Below are positions 25,101-37,009 of a DNA stretch of 64,000 nucleotides, in pieces. Source of the DNA: Ophioderma brevispina (lineage: Eukaryota > Echinodermata > Ophiuroidea > Amphilepidida > Ophiodermatidae); assembly GCA_023653785.1 (NCBI GenBank), contig JAMKCH010005473.1, positions 16,297 to 80,296 on the forward strand, given 5' to 3'. The notes below the pieces were generated by a model, which saw nothing but the letters and a program-made list of their open reading frames with translations, made no database searches and was not told the origin of the DNA. The position numbers were made by a program, and so were the translations under genes. Position 1 is the stretch's first letter. Each line of letters begins with the position of its first letter.

Positions 25101-28100
25101 GTGCGTGTGTGTCTGGTGTTCTGTGGTTGTGTGTTGTGCGTGCCTGTGATTTTGTTTACTTTTGCTTTTTACCAGAATATTCCTCCATATTTTTTTACTG
25201 TCTTAGTGTAAAAAAAAAAAAAACACTCAATTTCGTTGTTTATAGTTAATCAGTGATCCAAAAAAAAAAAAATTACTAGGCGGACTCATTTTTATAGGCC
25301 ACCTGAGATCGTAATTTGTTGCCTAAAACACGTTAACTTGTTTTTTCCTATTTCTATTGTACAAGACCCGATAATCATCTGGTGGGAATTTAGAACCCGT
25401 TGGTACTCCGATACAGTAGCCAGGGAGCGTCCAAAATAACTATTAACTGTGTGTTGGTATAGGAAATACAAACTTTACATAGGTTTCTCAAAACTTTTAT
25501 TTGAAACAAATATGACTTTCAATTGTGACTTGAAAAATCATCTCAGAAGGTACAATTTATAACTTAATAAAAAAACCTTAGCCTTTTTCTTCATTTTCCC
25601 GCTGTGCGACATTTCTCTGATATGAGGTGGGAAATTGAAATTGCTAATTTGCAGACATGTTCCAAAAAGAAAACTCTTCGGGAAACAATCGCTTCACTCG
25701 TCCCACTAGGCAAGCCAACTCATTGTTTTTTATTAAGCTTTCGGGCCCGAAGACCGCCTGAGTCGTTTTCTTGCCACTAAAAAATACTTGGAAAATACAT
25801 TCAGATACTATTTTGGTATCTCAAATGTGGAACAATCCAAAAGATGAAGTTTGGTAATAATTTTTCAACGTTTATTATGTGCTTTACAACTTCGGCAATG
25901 CGTTTTGCCATGGAGAATGCCTGTGAAATTGCTATGCTGAAGAGATCTAGACTGTCTTGAGGTGACAGTTCAAAAATGAATCCTAAAATTAATTCTCGGG
26001 TTTGAACGGGTTAAGTTGTACTTTGGTAAGGGCGGCTAGTAGATTTTTTGGCGTGCGATTTTCACCTTCCTTACCATCAACATTGGATGTCAAACTGTGC
26101 CATACACCATGTCACTATGTATGCGAAGCCCCAGAGTGTTTTTCTTTTTTTCTATTTGTTGATCTTTTTTTTGCTTGTAGTTGTGTTGTGTGTGCGCCCA
26201 GTGCGTGTTTGTGTGTGTTTGTTTGTGCATGTGTGTGCGTGTGTTTTCTGTGTGTGTGTGTGTGTGTGTGCGTGCGTGATTTTGTTTCTGTTGCTTTTTA
26301 CAGATTTAATCCCATATTTTGTTACTGTCTTATGTAAAAAAAACACCTCAATTTCGTTGTTTATATAGTTCATCATGACCAAAAAAAATTACTATGGCGG
26401 ACTCATTTTGTATCATGTTTATGGCCACTGAGATCGTAAAATTTTGTGCCTAAAAACCCTGTTCAACTTTTTTTTTACTATTTCTATTTGTACAGACCCG
26501 AATAATCATCTGGTATTAAATTCGAAACCTTGGGTACTCATCTACAATAGCCAGGGCGCGTCCAAATCACTATACTGATTACCGTGCGCTGGTATAGGAA
26601 ATACAAACTTTACATCGGTTTTTTCTCAAAACTTTTATTTGAAAAAAAATACATATGAATTTCATTTGACTGAAAAAATCATCTCAGAAGGTACGATTTA
26701 TAACTTAATAAAAAAAAAAAAAACCTTAGCCTTTATCTTCATTTCCCCGCTTGTAGGACAGTTGCTCTGTAATGATGTGGAAAATTGAAATTGCTAATTT
26801 GGCACACTGTTCCCAACGAAACTCTTCGTGAAAACAGCGCTCTTCACTCGTTCACTGGCAACAAACTCAATTGTTTTTTTTTTATTAAGCCTTCGGCCCG
26901 ATAGAACGCCTGAGCGTTTCTTGCAATAATAAATACTTGAAAAGAAAATACATTCAAATCTATTTTGGTATCTCAACTGTTGACAATCCAAAAGATGAAG
27001 TTTGGATAATTTTCACGTTTTTTAATGGCTTTACAACTTCGGGCAATGCGTTTCGCCCTTTAAATGCATGTGAATTGCTATGCTGAGAGATCTGTCTTTA
27101 GGTGACAGTTCAAAATGAAATCCGAAAATTAATTCCGGGTTGAAAGGGTTTAATTGGGACTTTTGGGAGGGCGCTAGTAGATTTTTGCGATTTTCATTTC
27201 ACGCTTCCTTACCATCAACGTTTGGATGTCAAACGTGCATACACTATGTACACTATGTATGCGAATGCCCGCCAATTGTTTCTGTTCTTTTTTTCTATTT
27301 GTATGATCTTATTTTTGCTGTGTGTGTATGTGTGTTTGTTTGCATGTGTGTGCGGGTGTGCGTGCGTGTGTGGGTATGTGCGTTCTGTGATTTATGTTTC
27401 TGTTGCTTTTTACAGATATTATCCATTTTTTTACTGTCTAGTGTAAGAAAACACACCTCAATTCGTCGTTGTTTATAGTTCATCAGTGACCAAAAAAATT
27501 ACTAGGCGGACCATTTGCATGCCAGCTGAGATCGTAATTTGTGCCTAAAAACAACGTTAAAAAACTTTTTTTACTATTTCTATTGTACAAGACCCGATAT
27601 CATCTGGTTACATGAATTCCGAACCCGTGGGTTCTTCCGATACAGTAGCCCAGGGACGTCCAAATAACTATTAATGTGTGTTGGTATAGGAAATACACAC
27701 TTTACATAGGTTTTTTCATCAAAGCTTTTTATTTGAAAAAAAAATATGAATTTCAATTTTGACTTGAAAAATCATCTCAGAAGGTTTGATTTAACTTGAA
27801 AAAACCTTAGCCTTTATCTCATCTTCCCGCTGTGAGACATTTTGCGCTGTATGATGTGGAAATTGAAATTCTAATTTGCGACTGTTTCCAAAGAAACTCT
27901 TCGGGATCAAACCAGCGCCTTCACTCGTCACTGGCAAGCCAACTCATGTTTTTTAGTAAGCCTTTCGGCCCGATAAAACGCCGAGCGTTTCTTTCTTCAA
28001 ATAAATAAATCCTTGACAATACATTCATATACTATTTTGGTATCTCAAATTTGGAACACAATCCAAAAGATGAAGTTTGGTATGATTTTCACGTTTATAA

Positions 28101-31100
28101 TGTGCTTTACAACTTCGGGCAAGGCGTTTTGCCATGGAGAATGCATGTGAATTGCTATCTGAGAGATCTAGACTTGTCTTTAGGTGCAGTGTTTCAAAAT
28201 GAAATCCAAAATGAAATTCCGGGTTTGAAAGGGTTACGTGTGACATTTGGGAGGCGCTAGTAGTTTTTTGCGCTTTTTCACGTAACCTTCCTTACCATCA
28301 CGTTTTGGATTCAAACGGTTGCCATACACTCTATGTACACTAGTTATGCGAATGCCCGCCATTGTTTCTTTTTTCTATTTATGATCTTATTTTTGGGCTT
28401 GTAGTGTGTAGTTGTGTGTGGTGTGGCAATGTGTGGTGCGGGTGTGTCTGTGTGTGTGTGTGTGGCGATTCGGATTTTGGTTTTCTTTGCTTTTTTTACA
28501 GATATTAATAATCCATTTTTTTTAACTGTCTGAGTGTACAGAAACGCCCTCAATTTTTTCGTTGTTTATAGTTGATCCAGTGACCAAAAAAAAAAAAATC
28601 CAGGAGGCTGACTCAATTTTCTAGGCCAGCTGAGATCGTATTTTGTGCCTAACACACGGGTTAAACTTTTTTTACCTATTTCTATGCAAAGAACCGAATA
28701 AGCATCTGGTATGACTTCCGAACCCGTGGGGTACTACTCCGTCAGTAGCCAGGGAGCGTCCAAAATACTATTAATGTGTGTTGGTATGGAAATAACAAAC
28801 TTACTATGAGGTTTTTCTCAAAGCTTTTATTGCAAAAACATATTAATTTCAATTTTTGACTGAAAATCATCTCAGAAGGTACGATTTATAACTTCACAAA
28901 AAAAAAACATTAGCCTTTAATCTTCCTTTTCCCGCTTGTGATACATTTTGCCCTGTATTGATGGTGGAAAATTGACATTGGCTCATTTGCAGACTGTTCC
29001 AAAAGAAACTCTTCCGGAAAACAGCGCTTCCTCCCGTCACTGGCACCAACTCAATTGTTTTTTTATAAGTGGGACCATTTTGGAGGGCGCTAGTAGATGT
29101 TTTTTTCGATTTTCACCTTCCTTACCATCAACGTTTGGATGTCAAACGGTGCCATACCCTATGTACACTATGATGCGAATGCCCACAGTGTTTCTTTTTT
29201 CTATTTTGTGTGATCTTTTTTGCTTGTAGTGTGTATGTGTGTGCGTGTGGCGTGTTTGTGTGTGCATCTGTGTGCGTGGTGTGTCTGTGTGCTGGTGTGT
29301 GTGTGTTGTGCGTGCGTGCGTGATTTTGTTTTCTGTTGCTTTTTACAGATATAATCCATATTTTTTTCATAAAAAACTTTTTTAAACAAAAAACACCTCA
29401 TTTCGTTGTTTATAGTTCATCAGTGACCAAAAAAAAAAAAAATTACAGCGGACTCATTTTTATTAGGCCAGCTGAGATCGTAATTTGGTGCCTAAAACAC
29501 TTAAATTTTTTTACCTATTTCTAATTGTACAAGACCCGATTAATCATCTGGTATGAATTCCCGACCCGTGGTTTACTCGATACAGTAGCCAGGGAGCGTC
29601 CCAAATCTCTTACGGTGTGTGGTATAAATACAAACTTTACATAGGTTTTTCTCAAACTTTATTTGAAAAAAAAATATGAATTTCATTTTGACTTGAAAAA
29701 ATCATCTCAGAAGGTACGATTAACTTTAATAAAAAAAAAACCTAGCCTGTATCTTCATTTTCCCGCTGTGGACATTTTGCTCTAATGATGTGACAATTGA
29801 AATTGCTAATTTTGAGGACAGTTCCAAAGAAACTCTTCGGGAACACAGCGCCTTCACTTCGTCACTGGCAAGCAAACTCAATTGGTTTTTTATTAAGGCC
29901 TTTCGGCCCGATAGAACGCCTGAGCGTTTCTTGCAAATAAATAAATACTTGCTAAAGTACATTCAGATACTATTTTGGTATCTCAATGTGGAACCATCCA
30001 AAAGATGAAGTTTTGGGTATATATTTCAACGTTTAAATGTGCTTTACCAACAACTTCGGGCAATGCGGTTTGCCATGGAGAATGCATGAATTGTGAATTG
30101 CTATGCTGAGAGATCTAGACATGTCTTTAGGTGACAGTGTCAAAAAGTGAATTGGTGAAATCCTAAAATACTTCCGGGTTGAAAGGGTTAAGTGGACCAT
30201 TTGGGAGGGCGCTAGTAGATATTTTGCGATTTTCACCTCCTTACCATCAACCGTTTGGATGTCAACGGTGCCATACACTATTTACACTATGGATGCGAAT
30301 GCCCGCCAGGTGTTTCTTGCTATTTCTTTTTTAATATTGTAATGATCTTATTTTTGCTTGTAGTGTGTATGTGTGTGTGTGGTGTGTGTGCACGTGTGTG
30401 CGTGTGTTTCTTGTGTGTGTGTGTGCGCGTTTTCGTGATTTGTTTCTGTTGCTTTTACATATATTAATCCATATTTTTTTACTGTCTTATTGTAAAGAAA
30501 CACCCCCTCAATTTCGTTGTTTATATTTCACATCAGTGACCCAAAAAATTACTAGGCGGATCATTTGTCATAGGCCAGCTGATATCGTAATTTGTGCCTA
30601 AAAAACACTTAAACTTTGTTTACCTATGTCTATTGTACACGACCCAATAATCATCTGGTATGACTTTTCCGAACCCGTGGGTACTTACCCGATACAGTCG
30701 CCATGGAGCGTCCAAAATAACTATTAATGTGTGTTGGCATAGAAACACAAACTTTACAGGGTTTTTTCTCAAAGCTTTTTATTTGAAAAAATATGAATTT
30801 CAATTTTGACTTGAAAAAATCATCTCAGAAGGTACGATTTAATAACTTAAAAAAAAACCTATAGCCTTTATCTTCATTTTCCCCGCTTGAGGACATTTTG
30901 CTCTGTATGAGTGGAAATTGAAATTGCTAATTTACAGACTGTGGTCGGTGCTAACAGAAAGTCGTTCGGGTAAACAGCGCCTTCACTCGTCCTCTGGCAA
31001 GCCAACTCAATTGTTTTTTTATTAAGCCTTTCGGCCCGATAGAACGCCTGAGCGTTTCTTCCTTGCAAATAAATAAATACTTGAAAAATACATCAGATAC

Positions 31101-31284
31101 TATTTTGGTATCTCAAATGTGGAACAATCCAAAAGATGAAGTTTGGTATAATTTGTTACGTTGATAATGTGCTTACAACTTCGGTCATGCGTTTTTTGCC
31201 ATGGAGAATGCATGTGAATGCTAGCTGAGAAGATCTATACATGAAAAAAATGAAATCCTAAATTTTCATTCCGGGTTGAAAGGG
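21836..31284. repeat. 9.45-kb tandem array of (TG)n monomers with inserted TTAA MITEs
   Basis: Nine monomers are recognised by 'accatcaacgtttggatgtc' near 22160, 23010, 24105, 24945, 26070, 27210, 28295, 29120 and 30245. Each core of about 0.84 kb contains a TG-rich tract, 'tttctgttgctttttacag', 'aattactaggcggactc', an A-run, and 'gaaactcttcgggaaaacag'. Spacing between monomers is about 0.84 kb or about 1.1 kb. The long form has an extra segment of 260-290 bp starting 'cctttcggcccgatag' and ending 'gggttgaaaggg'. That segment occurs at both array ends and at five of eight internal junctions. Monomers differ mostly by small indels. The array lies in the intron between nAChR exons 3 and 4. Confidence 0.9.
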
Positions 31285-31539
31285 TTAAAATAATTTCCTA
31301 ACACAAAATATGGCCCAGGAAGTTTCAGTTTCTTCTTCATCCAATTTTTTTTTTCAATTTTAACTTGACCCGTCAATTTTTAAAACTTTTTCCAAACAAG
31401 ACTTTTCGGCCAGTGTGGAATCTACATGTGTAAAAGGTCCAACTTGGAGCTAACTTTGCCAATGTTGTTCCGAAAAGCCTGTCGACATGATTCTATGCCT
31501 GGGAGGTTCCACCCGCCGCTAAAATGTAATGTTGACATT

Positions 31540-31960
31540 ATTGGAGTGGGGTTTTTCTGGCTGGCCTATTGTGAGTTGTGTCATTGGACTTTCCACTTGT
31601 GAAAGAAGCAGTGGTGGTGCTACAAGTTGAATCAAAAATGGATATCATATTGGGTTGGCCATAGCCCTGTCCTCTCTTTATTTTGTTCAAAACCTGAAGC
31701 AAGCGACAATACGGTGGAAATGCCCACCCTCGTTCTCGTTCCACGTCATTGATAATGCATTCGACTGCTTCCAGGTCCAAGTTTCCCAGATGCAAAACAG
31801 GGCACTAATTGGCTTCAACCTGATTCAAAAAGATCTATTGTCGGTTTGGGAAATATAATTTTCTTTCTTGCAAAGTTCCTCGGAATCTCTGCACTCTCCA
31901 CTCTACTCGGTCTTTGACCACTCGGAGTTGTAGTTCTTCTTCTTCTCGTGCTCATGCTCC
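31540..31960 (-). pseudogene. DIRS-type retroelement fragment (RT/RNase H downstream block)
   Basis: On the minus strand, frames interrupted by stops and shifts contain, in order, PKPTIDLFES, then a segment ending NALSMTWNE, then GWAFPPYCRLLQVLNKIKR. DIRS-like polyproteins carry PxIDLFASRLN, then VDAFSxxW, then YAFPPFxLIxxVLxKI in the same order and spacing. Upstream, a frame with EWSKTE fits the EWSLxP block that precedes it. No intact gene remains. The matching RNase H fragment at 20795 is on the opposite strand. Confidence 0.6.
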
Positions 31961-32290
31961 GGATGCATGAAAGACAGTGAAATGCTGACAATCGACTGAT
32001 CTAGGCACCAAATGGAATCTTCAGTGTCAACAAACATGCGCATTGCTCTGCATGTCTTAGTCTAAAACTAAAAAGAAAGGCATTTGATAGCTATCTTAAA
32101 TTAATGGCGGCCATCCTGAATTTCGAAATGGCAGGAAACCCAAGCTATGTAAAAGTTTTGTAGTAGTCAATATGGAATCCTCAGTGTCATAAACATGGGT
32201 TTGCCACCACTTTCTAACCTTCTATGTTGCCTTAAGCTCACGTTGTAGCAAAAATTGTTGTTTGGAACGGCGGCCATTAATAAATTATCA
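31961..32290 (-). repeat. Inverted relative of the exon 3 duplication unit's 'mouse-box' repeat
   Basis: Read on the minus strand, the words 'acatagaaggttagaagtg' and 'tttatgacactgagga' match 16960-17200. The 'aatggcggccat' words match as well. This makes it a dispersed family, present as a direct pair inside the exon 3 unit and inverted here. Confidence 0.6.
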
Positions 32291-34316
32291 AAATATAACC
32301 TGTCTAATGTTTTTAGTCGGTTGAAACACTTGTTTAGAGTGCATTTTTTTAAGTTCATTCCCTCCCGCATCGTATCCACTTTTTGCATACAAGTGCCCTT
32401 GTGGGGTTTGCACTGGATAGAATAGGTCGGGAATTGATAGAACCTGAAAACTGCCTGTTCTTGTTTTGATAAGGAAGTAAGGGATGAAATTCCGCAGAAT
32501 GTTTAATTTTCATTTATCTGGTCTGAGCCAATTACCAGCTTTTGAACTGGCAGAAGAAAGTCACTACTTTTTAATGTTAAGTTAACAAGTCACTATAATA
32601 AACCGGACCGGGGACCAAATGGATGTGCTTCCACGTGTTTAGAATCTCTAGCATGAAGTGTTTAATTTTATTCTTGCTTTACTGTTGTAACATTGGTGTT
32701 TAGGAGCTTTGGATTTGTTTGGTTTTCTGAACGGTAAGGTTTATTGATAGCCGAGTATTTAAACAAGTGGGGTATATAGTTTTTAGATGAGGTCTGACTT
32801 GTTCAGAATTGTAAACATGTTTCATATATATGAACGAAATAGGGACACCTGTAAATGTGACATCATCTCGTGTGGCGCCTTTAAAAGGTGCTTGCTCCGA
32901 TCTATTCTGTTTGTGTTCTTTTACTTAGATATGCGAACCTGGCACTTTCACATCCTTCTTACAAGTACCGTGGTAAACAAACCTACTTGCGGTTTTGCTA
33001 GTAGAAGCAATAATGCATATTGCAAAGCCATATTCAATACTTTGCTAATATTGATGGTTAACCATTAAAACGGCGGGGTTTTTGCTTATATCTTGGGAAT
33101 TAAATGGATTTGAAGGCTTACATTTCAGGGCAAAAGTAGGAAAAAAAAAAAATACAGCCTTTCATCTGATATCAAAATCGGTACTACTCTCCGGGTAAAC
33201 CGGGGGTCCCAAAGACGATCGGCATAGAATAGGTCCGAGAATTTTGATAGAACACGAACAACTGTCTTGTTCTTTGGTTTTGATGAGGAAGTAAGGGATT
33301 GAAGAAATGTCAAAGAATTTTCGTATGAGATTATGAAGTTCAATCTCGGTCCCTTTTATAACTAGGTTCTATTTTATTAATTCACTTAAGATTAATCTTA
33401 ACTTTTGTGAAACAGGGCCCTAGACTGATCAAGACTGGTGCCGATTGGCCTTTATTTTTTTAAAATCATGAGCAGTTTGGAAAAGTGGGTTTTGAAAAAA
33501 AAAAAGCTGAAAGGGTTTATAATGGTAAATTAGGGCAGAAAACGATGAGGCCGCTCGCCCGTAGCGGGGGAGTCTTTACTTTAGAGGATCATAACGTGAA
33601 AACTGAGCCTTTTACATACATATGAACTGCATCATGAGATAGAGCTCTTTAAAATAAAGCTTTTAAGAAATTACAAACCTATAATTAATATTTAAATAAA
33701 ATATTAGTAATGAATTTTTAATTGCTAAAAACACACAGAAAATGTTGTCTACGTTAAAAGCTGTCAAAGTACACTAAAAGCTCAGGAAATTATTTGATTT
33801 AAGCAAAAAATCAAGATGGTATAAAAACTCGATGATTTAAGCTGTATCTTTATCAAGACAAATTTCATATAAATAGAGAAGAGAAATGGTCAATACGAGT
33901 CGGTAGAATGGTCGATTTTCTTTCCTGACTATAATATCGATGAAATAGCAATACAGATTACAATTTTTAGCTATTTCCTCTTACAAAAATCACGAACATG
34001 CTTTAATAATAATGAATAACCTTAACTTTTAGGATAGGCAGTTTTAACACCTGACCCGTTTTCTTCTTCTTTTTTTTTGGGGGGGGGGTATACTTTTTTT
34101 TTTTTTCTCCCTCCAACGAGGGGGCGTGCGCCCAGCACGCCCCTATGTAGATCCGCCAGTGAACAAATGGGTATATTTTTAGATGAGTCAGAGTTGTTCA
34201 GAATTGTAACATGTTCAAATAGTATGAAAGAACAAAATATGTATAAATATATAACCACCACATTTACGCTGTAATCATTAAGTCACTTTTAATGGCAATT
34301 TCCAAACATTTTGCAG
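32291..34316. other. Intronic sequence with two short direct-repeat pairs
   Basis: 32430-32520 and 33225-33320 share 'aagtaagggat' plus surrounding words. 32765-32840 and 34165-34240 share 'tttttagatgag' and 'ttgttcagaattgtaa'. A T/G-run and a GC-rich palindrome 'gggcgtgcgcccagcacgcc' lie at 34070-34145. No coding exon is seen before the acceptor at 34316. Confidence 0.5.
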
Positions 34317-34426
34317 ACCTGGCGGGACGAATTTCTTTTCTGGAACAGCAGCGAATATGGCGGAATTACAAAAATCCAACTTCCATCAGAACTGATATGG
34401 GTACCTGATATAACTCTTCATAGGAA
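34317..34426 (+). CDS. nAChR subunit, exon 4 (110 bp, loops A and E region)
   Basis: An acceptor 'ttttgcag' and donor 'gtaagaaag' bound exactly 110 bp, the canonical size of this nAChR exon. It starts in phase 0 and ends with two bases of a codon. The peptide runs TWRDEFLFWNSSEYGGITKI, then QLPSELIWVPDITLHR. It shows the family pattern W-x-D-x-x-L/F-x-W-N-x-x-(D/E)-Y-G-G-I and the loop A signature WxPDxxL. The Tyr that follows in loop A of ligand-binding alpha subunits (LYN) is His here (LHR). The remaining codon is completed as Asn by the next exon. Confidence 0.95.
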
Positions 34427-34789
34427 GTAAGAAAGACAATTTCTCTTAAACCAGTTTGTATTGGACTAAATATTTTCACATTACCAACAATGCATTGTCA
34501 GAATGACGTCACCAAGACTGAACTCATGTACGTCTGTATGGGGTGAGTTGGTGTTTCAGTAGGTAGGTAGGTAGGTTAGGTAGGTAGGTAGGTTGCGGGA
34601 AGACTTGCATAATATGTCTATTGTACAATGAACGAGTGACAACTGATAAAGATTCGACTTTCTGTTGGTGTTTAAAGCCACACTGCAATATACACGCATG
34701 AAGCATGCCCTCTCGCATAACAATATGTTTTTCAAAATGGCACATGACAACTAATTCGCCCACTATGACTGTTTCCTCCATATTTTCAG
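34427..34789. other. Short intron with (TAGG)n microsatellite
   Basis: This intron of 363 bp has GTAAG and TTTTCAG ends. It contains 'taggtaggtaggtt' repeats at about 34558-34595. Confidence 0.85.
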
Positions 34790-35014
34790 CATTGATGACG
34801 AATTTGAACGCATCAAAAGCACCATGGTGAACGTCGATTCCAATGGGACTGTAACGTGGTTTGCCCCTGCTATTTTTTCAAGCTCCTGTCTAATGCACGT
34901 ACGTTATTTCCCATTCGACATCCAGACGTGTAACCTACGCTTTACATCCTGGACCTACAATGGCCTTGAGCTTGACTTGATTCCTGAGAGCGGAAACGAT
35001 TCGGTGCAGGACAG
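34790..35014 (+). CDS. nAChR subunit, exon 5 (Cys-loop, loop B)
   Basis: This exon is 225 bp between 'ttttcag' and 'gtatta'. It completes the split Asn codon and ends with two bases (AG) of a Ser codon. The peptide begins IDDEFERIKSTMVNVDSNG and includes FAPAIFSSSC followed by LMHVRYFPFDIQTC. The two cysteines are 13 residues apart with FPFD between them, the defining Cys-loop of the superfamily. SWTYNG carries the loop B Trp of the agonist site. In vertebrate CHRNA7 this stretch is split between exons, so an intron is absent here. The exon is unmistakable and undamaged. Confidence 0.96.
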
Positions 35015-35118
35015 GTATTAAATAGATAATGGAAGTAGTAGAGCCCCAGACACTACAGGAAGGCGAGGAGGTTACCTCGAAAGAACTTTTTTGTAGACTA
35101 ACATCAATTGATAGTTTA

Positions 35119-35571
35119 ACCCTCGTCTTACCAAGCCTTTTTTGTAACACGGATTACCGGGGGGGTGTTATTTCGTTATAAAGCACCCGATGCTTATGAT
35201 TTTGACACCAGTCCTCCTCATTCCATTGATACCAAACTAAGTACCAACATACATAGTATGGCGTCACAATGACGTCATCAAGTCCGCGAGTCGGCAAATT
35301 GACAGTTTTCCAAAGAAAATAGGCGAAAATCTAATTTTGCGCTAAAAAAAGTAGGAATATCGGATTTTCATGCTTTCATCTCTCAATGATGACTAGTTTT
35401 ACATAAACATAGAGTTTTAGAGCCATACTGTACATAATATTTTCAGAAATGCACCATCAAAATTAATATCCTTGGGTGGCAAGGATTTTCGAGTTTGACG
35501 GCATACCCTAACCCCAGTGAAGGTGCTATCTTCACATTTGTGATAACCCCCCTCTTGGTAAGACGAGGGTG
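35119..35571. mobile_element. MITE-like element with 'accctcgtcttaccaag' ends
   Basis: The 17-mer accctcgtcttaccaag at about 35120 reappears as its exact reverse complement at about 35553-35569. The span is about 450 bp and has no coding capacity. The left flank is 'gtttaac'; a TTAA duplication cannot be confirmed on the right. Confidence 0.6.
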
Positions 35572-36492
35572 AAAGCCCCACGATTACGATTCTAGAGGTA
35601 GTACAATTCGCCGGGATTGCAAAAAATAGATATTATGTAGTGAAAGTGACTTCATCAAATTTTGGTAAAAATATCTGTTTTTTTTTTAATTTGAGTTTCT
35701 GGCATATATATATATATAAAATGAATTTAAGGTTTTTAATTTCACCTAATTTGAAAGCTATATCGTGTTTAAAATTTGAATTAGAGAACTTTTAATTTAA
35801 TTTTTCATTGAAAGCCATGCCCCAAATTAGCATTTTTTTTTAATTGCGATTTTTTAGAAACACAATTGCTCTATTAATTTGGGTTATAAAATAGTGACTA
35901 TTTTCTCAGGGAAGCACACAAGTTTTATAATTCATGCACACTTTAACTGTTTGTATATAGATGATGTGGCAATATTTACAAACACAACTTAGCACCTGGT
36001 CTACTAACATGATAAAGGATATTACATACAGCTACAGCACTATCATGCTATTTATACTGATTGAGCGCGAAATTTAAAAGCGCAAACCCTACAGGTGCGC
36101 ACGCATACCGCCGGGCAGCTCGTTGTTTCTTGCCTGGCGGTGACGTCACATGGCACGACGTCTATACGTGTGGATGTTCTAAGAAATGTTGATGACGTCA
36201 TCAAAATTTGTCTCAATGTAACAAAAGTACAGATTTTTATTTTATTGCTTAATATGATATCTGGCATCAATATCTTTAAATTCAAGGCACTCAAGAAGCT
36301 TGCAATGATATTATGTACCATTGACGATTGATACAAAATACAAATTGATGTCTGTATAAAAATCTAAATTAAAACTCAAAACTCGTTTTTCTCCAATTGT
36401 ACTTTTTAACACTTATAGCTCCTCAAGACTTGCAAAATTCAATTACATTCCACTAGTTATTACAGTATCCAAATAGGAAAATCAAATGTCCA
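35572..36492. other. Intronic AT-rich sequence
   Basis: A short (TA)n run is at 35705-35720. No coding or clear repeat structure was seen. Confidence 0.5.
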
Positions 36493-36511
36493 CACACCAT
36501 GCTATGGCCTG

Positions 36512-36950
36512 TGGGAGAGCGTGACCTAGCGGTTAGGGTGCTTGCCTGTGGCGCAAATCTACCAAAAATTCCGGGGTTCGAATCCCGGTGGGGTCACTTG
36601 CTGGGATTTATTCGGGTACTATCAATTCTGGATTTGATCTGTATACCAGCTATTGATTAAATACAGAATACCGCTCTCCTCCATGGTTCACTAAGAATTG
36701 GGCAAATGGATCATGAAAGCATCCCGTCCTTCGGAGGGGACGTTAAGCCGTCGGTCCGTGTACAGTGAGTCACAACTGTACATGTACGTCGCAGTCAGTG
36801 TCGAATAAGAGTAGGGTGAAAACCCCTGACTGTTCCCAATCCGCCCCAGCCTCAAGAAGCGGGTCATGTTCGGAGCGTCCGTATCATGGTACACGCGGCC
36901 CGGATCAGCATACTCAGTTGAATAAATCCTAACACCACCACAAGCCATTA
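36512..36950 (+). mobile_element. tRNA-derived SINE with conserved-core-like body
   Basis: The head (36521-36597) has complementary 7-bp ends (gtgacct/gggtcac), an A-box-like 'tagcggttagggtg' and a perfect B box 'ggttcgaatcc', but a poor anticodon arm. The body contains 'ccttcggaggggacgttaag' followed by 'ccgtcggtcc'. I recall this as similar to the V/Nin-DC type central domains of deuterostome SINEs; that resemblance needs alignment. It ends in 'aataaatcctaacaccacca'. The direct repeat 'ccatgctatggcctg' precedes it. Confidence 0.75.
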
Positions 36951-37009
36951 CCAATGACTTGTGGATACGCTAAGAAGAAGACTGGGTAGGTCAAGTATTT
37001 AAACAGGAA

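Noticed and set aside
22195..30467. Cys/Val-rich and His/Thr-rich open frames in the TG tracts
   Set aside because: They are translations of (TG)n and (CA)n in alternate frames, differ in every monomer, and lack splice or start context.
22836..31010. CRISPR-like direct repeats
   Set aside because: Repeat units are 0.8-1.1 kb with microsatellites, not 23-50-bp repeats with unique spacers, and the DNA is from an animal nucleus.
32787..33068. Plus-strand 93-codon frame with cysteines and a hydrophobic stretch
   Set aside because: It lies across diverged direct repeats and has no splice context or family resemblance.
36521..36597. Functional tRNA gene
   Set aside because: Acceptor complementarity and the B box are good, but the anticodon arm is poor and a SINE-like body and tail follow.
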